In this document: in pieces, positions 55,571 to 64,000 of the stretch
Position numbering within the stretch: the stretch's first letter is position 1
Layout of the letters: each line of letters begins with the position of its first letter
Source: CBFHOS01 sp965657645
GTDB taxonomy: Bacteria; Pseudomonadota; Alphaproteobacteria; Puniceispirillales; Puniceispirillaceae
DNA length: 64,000 nt
Assembly: GCA_965657645.1 (NCBI GenBank)
Contig: CBFHOS010000005.1
Location: forward strand, 39,122-103,121
Direction: 5' to 3'
The notes under the pieces: generated by a model
What the model was told of the DNA's origin: nothing
What the model saw: the letters and a program-made list of their open reading frames with translations, nothing else
Databases searched by the model: none
Position numbers and translations under genes: made by a program

Positions 55571-56497
55571 TTACGCGCTCGCAACGTCATTTAAGATCGC
55601 AATATTCTCGGTGATCGTGTCCGCAATGGCCGCTTGCCACGCCGCAATCGTTGATGCATTAGCGGCGCTTTCGGGAAAGATGAGGCCGCGGGTGCTGTTG
55701 ATCAGCCCGCCTTCCCAAACACCATCACCGCGCACCAGACCGGCTAGCGCCTTTTCCGGGCCAGCACCCTGCGCACCGAAACCGGGCACAAGAAACGGTG
55801 CGCTCGGCAATTGACGGCGCAAATCCTTTGCCTCTTGCGGCCATGTCGCGCCAGCCACAATACCAATCGATGAAAAGCCAGTGTCACCTGTGCGCGCGGC
55901 CGCAATAGGCGCCAGCATGTCGGCAAGGTGAGAATAAAGAGGCGCGCCATCAACAAGCTGATCCTGTAGATCGCCGGCCCCCGGATTACTCGTGCGGGTA
56001 AGGATGAACAGGCCAGAACCGGTGGCGTCAGCCGTCTTGATAAACGGCTCCAGCGTATCCATCCCAAGCCATGGATTGATCGTCAGCGCATCCGATGGAA
56101 ACGGCGCATCATGGCCGATCCATGCCGCGGCATAGGCATTAGAGGTGCTGCCAATATCGCCGCGCTTTGCGTCCATCACCACGAGCAATCCAGCGGCGGT
56201 CGCCTCGCGTCCGATATCAGCCAGAATTTGCATCCCGCCCGGCCCTTGCGCCTCAAAAAACGCGGCTTGCGGTTTAATCGCCGCAACTGTGCCAATCGCG
56301 GCCTTTAGGCAGGCTTCGCTGAAATTACGAATGGCCGAGAGCGCGGCATCACTGCCCGGGGCGGCCGTGGCGTCACCAAACAGGGCCGGCACCATCGCAA
56401 CATGCGGGTCAATACCCATGCACAAGGCTGTTCCGGTGCGGCGGTTGGCCTCTGTCAGCCGGTCCCCAAAAGCACCATTTTTCGCTGGGGCACCCAT
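55571..56497 (-). CDS. pyrF: orotidine-5'-phosphate decarboxylase (type 2)
   Basis: This 308-residue enzyme makes UMP from OMP in pyrimidine synthesis. It belongs to the longer PyrF subfamily 2: LCMGIDPH near residue 25, the catalytic MDAKRGDIGSTSNAYA with Lys111, and FLVPGFGAQGAGPE near 240. It starts one base after the gapR stop, so translation is coupled. Part of a DUF1244-gapR-pyrF reverse-strand run. Confidence 0.9.
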   Translation of the reverse strand: MGAPAKNGAFGDRLTEANRRTGTALCMGIDPHVAMVPALFGDATAAPGSDAALSAIRNFSEACLKAAIGTVAAIKPQAAFFEAQGPGGMQILADIGREATAAGLLVVMDAKRGDIGSTSNAYAAAWIGHDAPFPSDALTINPWLGMDTLEPFIKTADATGSGLFILTRTSNPGAGDLQDQLVDGAPLYSHLADMLAPIAAARTGDTGFSSIGIVAGATWPQEAKDLRRQLPSAPFLVPGFGAQGAGPEKALAGLVRGDGVWEGGLINSTRGLIFPESAANASTIAAWQAAIADTITENIAILNDVASA

Positions 56498-56498
56498 A

Positions 56499-56750
56499 TT
56501 AGCGCAGGCCTAACGCATCGCGATACACATCGAGAAGAGCGTCCTGCTCGCTTAGCAAATCACGATCCATCGCCCGCATCCGCACAATCTGGCGCATGAT
56601 CTTTGGCTCGAATCCAGTGGCTTTCGCTTCGGCATATACATCCTTGATATCGGCCATCAGCGCGCGCTTCTCTTCGTCCAGACGCTCGATACGTTCGATA
56701 TATTGCTGAAGTTGCTCAGCGCCTGCGCCGGTTCCTGGAATGATTGACAT
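56499..56750 (-). CDS. gapR: GapR-family nucleoid-associated protein (DUF2312)
   Basis: This 83-residue, mainly alpha-helical protein matches GapR/DUF2312: AEQLQQYIERIERLDEEKRALMADIKD... begins the coiled coil (split here), followed by EAKATGFEPKIMRQIVRMR and the basic helix. In Caulobacter GapR binds overtwisted AT-rich DNA ahead of replication forks and is essential. AGGACA precedes the ATG. It is upstream of pyrF with no gap. Confidence 0.92.
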   Translation of the reverse strand: MSIIPGTGAGAEQLQQYIERIERLDEEKRALMADIKDVYAEAKATGFEPKIMRQIVRMRAMDRDLLSEQDALLDVYRDALGLR

Positions 56751-56787
56751 GGTTTGTCCTATGATCTGGTTAGAGGGGTGATGCCGA

Positions 56788-57093
56788 TTACTTCACGGCC
56801 TTATCGGGATGGGTCTGGGCATAGGCGGCCTTTTGTTCCGCTGTCGCCTCGCTTTGATATTGGGCTTTCCATTGCGCATAATCCATCCCATAGATTAAGG
56901 CTCTTGCCTCGGCATCGCTAAGCGCGACAGAGTTTTCCTCGGCGGCTTCGCGGTACCAGCGTGACATGCAATTCCGGCAAAAGCCCGCAAGATTCATCAT
57001 ATCAATATTTTGAACATCAGTGCGGTTTTGCAAATGGCTAACAAGGCGCCGAAATGCCGCCGCTTCGAGCTCGGTTTTCGTGGCTTGGTCCAT
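56788..57093 (-). CDS. DUF1244-family protein
   Basis: This 101-residue protein matches DUF1244: AFRRLVSHLQNRTDVQNIDMM opens the domain, then NLAGFCRNCMSRWYREAA with the conserved Cys-Arg-Asn-Cys motif near residues 39-42, and SDAEARALIYGMDYAQWK. The two cysteines suggest metal binding or redox chemistry, but the function is unknown. The gene has AGGAG before its ATG and is upstream of gapR on the same strand. The last 20 residues form a short charged tail. Confidence 0.87.
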   Translation of the reverse strand: MDQATKTELEAAAFRRLVSHLQNRTDVQNIDMMNLAGFCRNCMSRWYREAAEENSVALSDAEARALIYGMDYAQWKAQYQSEATAEQKAAYAQTHPDKAVK

Positions 57094-57176
57094 ATGTTAC
57101 TCCTGATTTGGCGGCTGATCCCGTGGGCTCGAACTCTAGCCAAAGAGCCGGACTGGCGCAACCGAATTGGATCACT

Positions 57177-57224
57177 GGCCCGTTAGTTGGCCCGTTAGTT
57201 GAGCCGTTAGTTGGCCCGTTAGTT
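57177..57224. repeat. four 12-bp tandem units over a stop codon
   Basis: ggcccgttagtt occurs twice, then gagccgttagtt and ggcccgttagtt, with a diverged continuation (cgctagttgtga). The fourth unit contains the stop codon of the giant beta-helical protein (57219-57221). Confidence 0.85.
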
Positions 57225-60200
57225 CGCTAGTTGTGAAATCTGCTCTGTGCCAACCGCATCAACGCCAATCGCCAGCGGAATAGTACCATCCGGCAGATCA
57301 TCATCTTCACCAGCCTGCTCGCTGTCAGCGTCATTATCCTGTGCATCATCACTAGGCGTTGTGGCATCGGCTGGCGCCGCACCAACGTTAACAAACCCCG
57401 GTATTCCCAAACGAAGCACACCGGCTTCACTATTGCCGCCCTCGCCGCTATCACGAACGGCAAAGGTCTCGCTAAACACAGCCTCAAGCGCCTGATCACC
57501 AACGCCCAATTCTGGGATTTGTGCCGGTGCCTCGGCGGTGACGGTGGTTGGTGCTGGCGCGCTTGCCGCCGCCACAGCTTCGTTAAAGCGGGTAATGGTC
57601 AATGCTTGGCGATCGATATTCTGCGCAAAGCGGTTACTGCCGATCGCCGCACTCAAAGTAAGGGCTACGCGGTCTTCAAGACGCTGGAGCGATGCTTCTG
57701 AACCAACCAATTCGTAAATTGGCGACCAAGATGTGGCAATGCCAGAGCTCGACACATTCGGATTATCGAATAGGAAATTATAAGACAGTACCGCAAGATT
57801 ATTGCCGCGATAGCTCGCCGGGCCGGTGATTGAATAATCTTCGTTACGAGTCGCAAGTCGCAAAGCGCCATCGGCAAAGAAGCCAGTAAGCGCGGCCTCA
57901 CCGAGCCATTCATTTGGCGCCAAACCTGCTGATTTTAGGCGTCCGACTCGGGCATCAAACCCACCGGCTGAGATAAACATATCGTCAACCACCGTGCCGT
58001 CAACAATTTCAAAACGATCACTTACAAACGCATTGACGCCGCCATTATCAGCAAGGAAGCGGCTGAATGTTACACCTGATGCCGCGTTCACGCCGAGCAT
58101 AGCGGCACCGGCGCGTGTCACATTATCCGCAATCTTGCCTTGCAAATCGACAATAAGCGCCTCGCCACCAGTCGACGTAATATCGTTCAAATTGATATAT
58201 TTATGCGCCTGTAGCTTTACATCGCCATTTGCCGTGAGGGTGATATCCGGATTGGCATTACCGCCATCTTGGATGCTGTTCGCGCGGATAACCACCGCAT
58301 CACTTGTGGTGTTGTCGGAGGAAACGCCGGTGATGGTTGCGGTATCGCTCGCCTCTACAAGGAAGCGGCCGGTACCAACATCTGTCGTTGATCCATCATT
58401 AAAGGTCACGTTCTGATAGCCAAGTCCATCCGCCAGCGCATCCGCATCGATAACCATCTGGCCGCCGCCGGTATTGATCACAGTGTTTGCCATCACCGTC
58501 ATATTATCGCCGATGGTGGCCAGAATTCCGCCGCCGCCAGTCGATACGGTTCCCGATATCTCCATATTATCGCCAGAGATCAAATTAAGCACCGCGCCAT
58601 TCGTGTCGATACCGCCATCGCCCTCCAGATTCAAATCCTCGAAAGAGCGCAAAGTGACCGAACCGCCATTGGTCTGCAATGAACCGACAACTTTCAATGT
58701 CGAGCCCACAGCCATATCCAGATCGCCATTCAAATTCGCGCCGGTTAACCGCATCTTTTCACCAAGCGGGGTAAACAGCCATGCACCGCCGGTCGCACTG
58801 GTTACGGCGAAGGTAGCATTGTCGTCATTTGTTGTGCCAACATCGAGCGCCTTGTTCTTTTTGGCGCTATCGCTATCGCCGTCACTTGGGGCAAGGCCGA
58901 TAGAGCCATTCGCGGTAAGATTAACCGCCAGACCCTTTACATCCATTACCGAGTCATTGGCCGCGTCAATGATTGAACCTGCCGAGGTGAAATCAATATC
59001 ACTTGTCGAATAGAGCGAGGCGATATTGGCGTCACCGCTAACCTCTTCGATCCACATTCCATCGCGGGCACGAGCGGTGATCAGCATTTCACCAGCGGCA
59101 TCAATGGTCATCGCTTTTGATGATGAACCGATTTGGCCTTTGCCTGATTCTAGCAAGATATTGTTACCGGAAATGACGGTTAGATTATCCAAACGGCCAT
59201 TGATCATATCGCCGTCCATCTTGATCCGGACGTCACCGGTTGCATCGGCGCGCTGGATATAAGTGTTCTGCTCACTACCAAGATAGATCACATCGCTAGA
59301 GGTCATCGTCACATTGCCAGTGGCCCAGACGTCAACATCATCAAAGCGGCGCACAGTCATTACACTGGTCGCATTGTCATAGCTCACATCTTCACTCTCG
59401 GCAGCGGCGAGTGCGAGGCGGGTGGCGTTATCCAGAGCGTCCAAATTGTAATCAGCGTTATTCGCTGATTTCAGATCAACGGTGAAATTATCAGTCATCT
59501 GGCCAATCGAGCCAGCGCCAGTGGTAACGGTGATATTCGCGCCGGTTAGATTGGCATTTTCAATTGCCAGCGTGGTGTCAGTCACTTCTTTGAACTCAAT
59601 AATCGGGATGTTGTTATTGAGCTGATCATCACTCCAAGCATAGCCTGCGGTGATTGCGGCGCTCTCATCGGCAGTGATGGTATAGCTATAGGCGCTGTCA
59701 TAGGCCGGATCGCCAAATTTTTCGTAACCAGACTGATAGGTCGCCTGTTGCGTCAGTTTATAAGTGGCGATTTTGCCAGCGTCATTGTCAAGCGCGGCTT
59801 CTTCTGCCGCGGTGGTTTCATAGATAAAGTTCGGATTATAGGCAGTTGCCACCCAATTGCCGTCGCTATCCTGTTGGATATCACGAAGGCGCCAATAGTC
59901 TTGATACAACGCTTCTACTTGTTGTTCATAAGTGCTAATAGCCCGCGCCTTTTTGGTCTCAGCCTCAGCACCGCTCAACCCAATCTCGGCCACCAACGCA
60001 TTTAGATCGGCAATGGCAATAGTGTCGGCGACTTCCTCGGTATTGCCATCAAGCAAATTACCAGAAACCACATCCAGCGTGATATCGCCGGTCGTGGTAA
60101 TTCTATTTACTTTCAGATCACCGCTGGTTTCCTGCACATCGAGATCACCCGATCCTGCAACCATCGTTAGCGTACCGCCATTGGCCGCATTGGTATTGAC

Positions 60201-63200
60201 CCGGAATGATCCGTTATCCGCGGTTAGGCCGCCAGTCTCGGCAATGAGCGATATGCTATTTGCCGTTAGCACCGAATTTGCCCCCATCAGATTAATGTTC
60301 TGATCAGCGAACAGATTAATGTTACCCGTGCCGCCAACGGTAATATCCTGCACATAGAGATTGCCCTTAGGCGCCGATAAATTCACATCCTGACCAGCGG
60401 TAATCGTTAGATTATCATTCGCCCCTTGCAACAACCGCAGCGGATTGTCAGTGGTGCCAATTGAACCGTTCGTTGCGGTTAATGTGAGGTTGCCAGACTC
60501 GATGGTATCATTGAGGTTAGTGTTCAGGATATCACCGGCCGAAGCGGTCAAGCTGGTCTCACCACCGCTGTTGGAAATCTGGCCCGAGATACGAATACCG
60601 CCAGCCGAGTTAACAGTGACCGTGCCGGTTTCCTCTCCGATAAAGCCAATCGATAGCGGCTTATCAGCATCAAGCGAGTGATAATTATAAGTTAGCGAGC
60701 CGACATTATAAGTCTGGCTTTGGTAATACCGGCAATAGCGAACCATGTTGAGGAAGCCGCCCCACCAACAGCTCTCAAGGCCGTAATCACTAGCGGTCAA
60801 GACGCGCGATGTCTCGACGGTCTCGGCATAGAAAGTGTAGTCATTCGTCTCTGATGTATCGATATCAATATAGTCACCTTGCGGCAGATCAGCACCGGTT
60901 AGCGCCGATGACTGCGGATAGCCGCTAGCGCTTCCTGTGCCCGCCCAATTAATCGCACCAAGATCAAATGCATTAACGCCCCATAGCTTTTTCGAGGTAT
61001 GTGTCTTGCGGTTGATTTCGCGATCCGAAGTCGTCTGGCCGGTCATGAAATTATACCGCGCGCCAGTCTTAAGCCCGTGCGATGTGGATGAGGCGCCCAC
61101 GGTTGAACTCACCACATTAGACACTGTCGCACTGCCCTGATTGTTCTTCACAATCAAAGTCTCGCCACTACCGCTATTGACCCTCGTATATTCGGTGATG
61201 AGAGGCGTGCCGGCTGTGCCGTTATTCTGCAATTTATCAACAAGGGTGATTTTACCCTCGATACCGCCGGTGCTCATATTGGTAAGCAATAGCTGCTTGG
61301 TTGAATTATTCGTTACATTAATCGAGCCATAGCCATCGACCGCCACAACGCGGCCATTACCGGTCGAGATCAAGTTACCTGAGATAACAACATTGCCGCC
61401 TTTGACATCGGCGCCGCTGGCATAAAGCGCATCCGCATTCACATCATAATAGATATCTAGATCGCCGGTAATCTGGCGGTTATCGCCGTTCAGATTGGCT
61501 GTGCCCGTCATCGTCTTTGCACCGGATTTCACCAGCACTGTGGTGGCCCCAGCCGCCATACCGGCAATGGCTGTATCAACTTCGGCCTGCGACACGGTGA
61601 TTTCTTTATTGATCACGCCTGACTGAACCAGCGCATTGATATTCACGTTATTTGCCGAAATAAAGACGTTTTCACTAGCCGCGATATAGCTGGAATCATT
61701 GGTGTGATCGGCCAGAGCATAGGCTGTGCCAGTACAACTGCCGCCACTCGACGAGGTGTTGCGCACCCAAGACCCGCCTACATAGCTATAGCTATCTTCA
61801 AGATTAGTGCGGTGCGGCGAACAGCCCGTACCGTCAAATACGCCATTATTGATCGCGGAAATTGTCGATGATCCGCCAGCCGCCAATTCACCCGAAACCG
61901 CCGATGTGCCGAGCGCGGTGGTGGTTAGCGGATGGGTACCGATATTGCTGAAATTCTCGGTGGAGGCAAAGACGTAATCGCCGCCCGATGCAATCGACAC
62001 ATTGGCACCAACCGCCGATGCTTTCTGGAACACCGAACCGCGAAGATTAGTGACATTGATATCGCCCCGAATGTTTCGCAATTCGCCATTGATCACCAAT
62101 GACGGGTTCGCAATGCCGGCAAAACCAAGAGGGTTCAATGAGGCATTAGCCGTGTCCCAATTATTATTCACCGTGATCACCGGCGCACCCGATCCACCGC
62201 CAGCAACCAGCGTCAGGCCTTGGGTAACCCCAGATGGCAAGGTCGTGTTGAGCGCATCGATCTCACTACCATTTGCCACCTCAACGCCATTCATAAAGAC
62301 GCGTCCACCAGCGGCATCAGGGATAACCATCTCTTCAAGCTGTAGCGACATCGGGCTGTTATTGGTGATCGTGATTGTCTCACCTGCCGGCGAATTGAGC
62401 GTGCCCGATCCAGCAAGATAATCACCATAGACGATGACATCACCAGTTGCCGCCTCGATGCCGGATAGTTTGAGCACCGGAACGGGCTCACTACCATATA
62501 GCGGGATCAATGCTTCTAGCTCTGAAATGCGCGAGTCCAAATTGGTGCGAAGGGCGATCAGCTGGGACGATTCAGTCGTGGTTACAACCGCGTGCGATGT
62601 GTTATCCGGAGCGACATAGGTGGTATTGTCAAAGCCGCTAACATAACCTTCACGAACAGCCTTTAGCGCCGCTACCTCAGCCCGTGCATTCGCGGCAAAA
62701 TCCTCTTCTGGCAGAATTTCCCACGTTGCGTCACCTGCTGAAATATTATCATTTAATGAGCGCACAAGCGGCGACACTTGTTCATCACTGCGGTTGTCAT
62801 CAACCAGCGCCAAGTTGCTATCAATGACGGCGTCGTCCAGCAACACCCATTCATTTGTCGGGCTTTCACTCTCATTGTCATAGGCAATGAGATAGGTGCC
62901 GGTCGAGCCATTATCCATAATGAAATATGGATTGAAATCTTTGTCGATGGTGATGGTGACGTCTTTTTCAATACCAGTTTCAACAGTACCATCCGCGATC
63001 ACAGAGGCCGCACCATCGGTGGTAACACTGCCGTAGAAATCAGAATAATTACCGCCTGTAATGGCTTCACCAGCGGCTTGGTAAACATTCTTTGCCTCGC
63101 CGTAAGACGACACATTTAGATATTCATTACCGCCGATCCGCAGATTTTCTGGCAGTTCAAGCCGGGTCGAGAATAGGGTGATATCCTTGGTCGCACGGGC

Positions 63201-64000
63201 GCTGGCATTTGTGCCGATATTAATCGTCGAATCATTGGTGAAAGTGACTGTCGAAATCCGGCCGGTATCGATCGGGATCAGCGTATTATTCCAGATGCGT
63301 GAGTCAGTTTTAATCTTGTGATCACGATAATTGATATCGGCAATCCGGCCGGCATAGATGCCGATATTGCCGCCTGCTTTTACATTTGCCGCACCTGCCA
63401 ATGTTATATTATCGCTCTTCGTCACATTGGCGACCGCCTTGGCGGATGCGCCAGCACCAACAAGGCCATAGGTGGATGTACGGGCACGCACATCAAGTTG
63501 CGGTGCGGTCTGGGCCTCGATCAGCACATCACCAAAGCTGGTCGAAATGCTCGCATTATCCTCTAGCGACACGCGCGTGGTGGCGGTAGCGGTTTGGATT
63601 GTTGATGATTGCGGCACCGATACAACACCGCCGACATTAACAGTCGCCTGATCATCCATGGTCGGGATAGACAAGGCGGTGACTTGTACCTTTGAAGGGC
63701 TGGCTAGGCTACCGGCAAGATTTATCTTGGCATGCTGGCCAAGGGTGACATCGGTGGTATGCACAAGAGTGCCAGTGCTCTCACCCAATGAAACCGAGAT
63801 AGCACCGCCGCCTTCGATCAAGAAATTATTGCCAGTCCAGCCATCCTTGGTCATCTCGTTCGTCGCTGTCAGCGTGACATTGTCACCGATCAAACTGTCG
63901 TAATTACCAATATCCACGGCAACATTCGAGGTGCCATTGGCGATTGTCTTACCAGCCGCGACCTGCACCCCGCCAACCGCCGTTGCATCCAATTTGGCAT
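57219..64000 (-). CDS. giant beta-helical filamentous adhesin-like surface protein, 3' part
   Basis: The frame is open to the window edge, so about 2,259 codons are visible and the N terminus with the secretion signal lies outside. Most of the sequence is parallel-beta-helix type: short repeats rich in Gly, Asn, Asp, Thr and Ser such as NLTLTATNGSIGTTDNPLRL, NITAGQDVNLSAPKGN-like and GNINLFADQNINLMGANS, as in filamentous haemagglutinin/LktA-family adhesins. A few Cys occur in two patches (SCWWGG; CSPHRT). The C terminus has an Ala/Pro/Asp/Glu-rich acidic tail (PSDDAQDNDADSEQAGEDDD) and no recognisable autotransporter beta-barrel. A two-partner-secretion substrate is therefore more likely than a type Va autotransporter. 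Confidence 0.82.
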   Translation of the reverse strand, partial: AKLDATAVGGVQVAAGKTIANGTSNVAVDIGNYDSLIGDNVTLTATNEMTKDGWTGNNFLIEGGGAISVSLGESTGTLVHTTDVTLGQHAKINLAGSLASPSKVQVTALSIPTMDDQATVNVGGVVSVPQSSTIQTATATTRVSLEDNASISTSFGDVLIEAQTAPQLDVRARTSTYGLVGAGASAKAVANVTKSDNITLAGAANVKAGGNIGIYAGRIADINYRDHKIKTDSRIWNNTLIPIDTGRISTVTFTNDSTINIGTNASARATKDITLFSTRLELPENLRIGGNEYLNVSSYGEAKNVYQAAGEAITGGNYSDFYGSVTTDGAASVIADGTVETGIEKDVTITIDKDFNPYFIMDNGSTGTYLIAYDNESESPTNEWVLLDDAVIDSNLALVDDNRSDEQVSPLVRSLNDNISAGDATWEILPEEDFAANARAEVAALKAVREGYVSGFDNTTYVAPDNTSHAVVTTTESSQLIALRTNLDSRISELEALIPLYGSEPVPVLKLSGIEAATGDVIVYGDYLAGSGTLNSPAGETITITNNSPMSLQLEEMVIPDAAGGRVFMNGVEVANGSEIDALNTTLPSGVTQGLTLVAGGGSGAPVITVNNNWDTANASLNPLGFAGIANPSLVINGELRNIRGDINVTNLRGSVFQKASAVGANVSIASGGDYVFASTENFSNIGTHPLTTTALGTSAVSGELAAGGSSTISAINNGVFDGTGCSPHRTNLEDSYSYVGGSWVRNTSSSGGSCTGTAYALADHTNDSSYIAASENVFISANNVNINALVQSGVINKEITVSQAEVDTAIAGMAAGATTVLVKSGAKTMTGTANLNGDNRQITGDLDIYYDVNADALYASGADVKGGNVVISGNLISTGNGRVVAVDGYGSINVTNNSTKQLLLTNMSTGGIEGKITLVDKLQNNGTAGTPLITEYTRVNSGSGETLIVKNNQGSATVSNVVSSTVGASSTSHGLKTGARYNFMTGQTTSDREINRKTHTSKKLWGVNAFDLGAINWAGTGSASGYPQSSALTGADLPQGDYIDIDTSETNDYTFYAETVETSRVLTASDYGLESCWWGGFLNMVRYCRYYQSQTYNVGSLTYNYHSLDADKPLSIGFIGEETGTVTVNSAGGIRISGQISNSGGETSLTASAGDILNTNLNDTIESGNLTLTATNGSIGTTDNPLRLLQGANDNLTITAGQDVNLSAPKGNLYVQDITVGGTGNINLFADQNINLMGANSVLTANSISLIAETGGLTADNGSFRVNTNAANGGTLTMVAGSGDLDVQETSGDLKVNRITTTGDITLDVVSGNLLDGNTEEVADTIAIADLNALVAEIGLSGAEAETKKARAISTYEQQVEALYQDYWRLRDIQQDSDGNWVATAYNPNFIYETTAAEEAALDNDAGKIATYKLTQQATYQSGYEKFGDPAYDSAYSYTITADESAAITAGYAWSDDQLNNNIPIIEFKEVTDTTLAIENANLTGANITVTTGAGSIGQMTDNFTVDLKSANNADYNLDALDNATRLALAAAESEDVSYDNATSVMTVRRFDDVDVWATGNVTMTSSDVIYLGSEQNTYIQRADATGDVRIKMDGDMINGRLDNLTVISGNNILLESGKGQIGSSSKAMTIDAAGEMLITARARDGMWIEEVSGDANIASLYSTSDIDFTSAGSIIDAANDSVMDVKGLAVNLTANGSIGLAPSDGDSDSAKKNKALDVGTTNDDNATFAVTSATGGAWLFTPLGEKMRLTGANLNGDLDMAVGSTLKVVGSLQTNGGSVTLRSFEDLNLEGDGGIDTNGAVLNLISGDNMEISGTVSTGGGGILATIGDNMTVMANTVINTGGGQMVIDADALADGLGYQNVTFNDGSTTDVGTGRFLVEASDTATITGVSSDNTTSDAVVIRANSIQDGGNANPDITLTANGDVKLQAHKYINLNDITSTGGEALIVDLQGKIADNVTRAGAAMLGVNAASGVTFSRFLADNGGVNAFVSDRFEIVDGTVVDDMFISAGGFDARVGRLKSAGLAPNEWLGEAALTGFFADGALRLATRNEDYSITGPASYRGNNLAVLSYNFLFDNPNVSSSGIATSWSPIYELVGSEASLQRLEDRVALTLSAAIGSNRFAQNIDRQALTITRFNEAVAAASAPAPTTVTAEAPAQIPELGVGDQALEAVFSETFAVRDSGEGGNSEAGVLRLGIPGFVNVGAAPADATTPSDDAQDNDADSEQAGEDDDLPDGTIPLAIGVDAVGTEQISQLAN

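Overview
The window looks like part of a chromosome from a free-living marine alphaproteobacterium. GapR, a DUF1244 protein, an IalB-family protein, the fused carnitine dehydrogenase/thioesterase, heterotetrameric sarcosine oxidase and the DMSP lyase DddP all point that way. DddP with AcuI beside osmolyte catabolism suggests a SAR116 (Puniceispirillum-like) or roseobacter-like organism; SAR116 is my preferred guess and is inference only. Genes are densely packed, no gap exceeds 300 bases, and neighbouring stop codons often overlap. I found no rRNA, tRNA, insertion sequence, prophage or CRISPR array.

Layout. 1-8.4 kb: quaternary-amine catabolism. It holds the 3' end of a carnitine dehydrogenase/betainyl-CoA thioesterase fusion, an acyl-CoA dehydrogenase, an NDP-forming acyl-CoA ligase, a CaiD-like carnitinyl-CoA dehydratase, an Ldh-family oxidoreductase, a class II aldolase-like protein and betaine aldehyde dehydrogenase. 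8.4-13.7 kb: glycosyltransferase, Lrp regulator, two RNA methyltransferases, a GlxA/GbdR-like regulator and SufE. 13.7-17.6 kb: both subunits of methylmalonyl-CoA mutase. 17.6-20.3 kb: a GT39 membrane glycosyltransferase, MntR and a TPR protein. 20.5-24.6 kb: a SiaA/SiaB/SiaC-like phospho-signalling module in which the expected diguanylate cyclase is replaced by a class III nucleotide cyclase; this is the most unusual system here. 25.3-27.7 kb: acuI-dddP for DMSP cleavage and acrylyl-CoA reduction. 27.7-34.1 kb: purine salvage, two dehydrogenases, gamma-carbonic anhydrase, Fe superoxide dismutase, a small secreted protein and ArgG. 34.4-41.3 kb: formate-THF ligase facing soxBDAG. 41.5-45.8 kb: a YbbAP-TesA locus whose ATPase has a histone-H1-like tail. 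46-57 kb: IalB, RlmN, a BI-1 membrane protein, Fbp, Fba, M23 peptidase, TrxB, an MFS transporter, a double cold-shock protein, PyrF, GapR and DUF1244. 57.2-64 kb: the 3' part of a giant beta-helical surface protein that runs off the right edge.

How it fits together. Much of the window serves growth on methylated marine osmolytes. Carnitine would yield glycine betaine; BetB makes glycine betaine from betaine aldehyde; sarcosine oxidase completes stepwise demethylation and loads C1 units on tetrahydrofolate, where Fhs works. DddP and AcuI turn DMSP into DMS and propionyl-CoA, and methylmalonyl-CoA mutase passes that carbon to succinyl-CoA. ATTAC/GTAAT inverted repeats lie both before the GlxA-type regulator and in the betB divergent promoter region, which suggests they share control. 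A second genome-level theme is a set of unrelated 12-16 bp tandem arrays, most of them placed at or just after stop codons.
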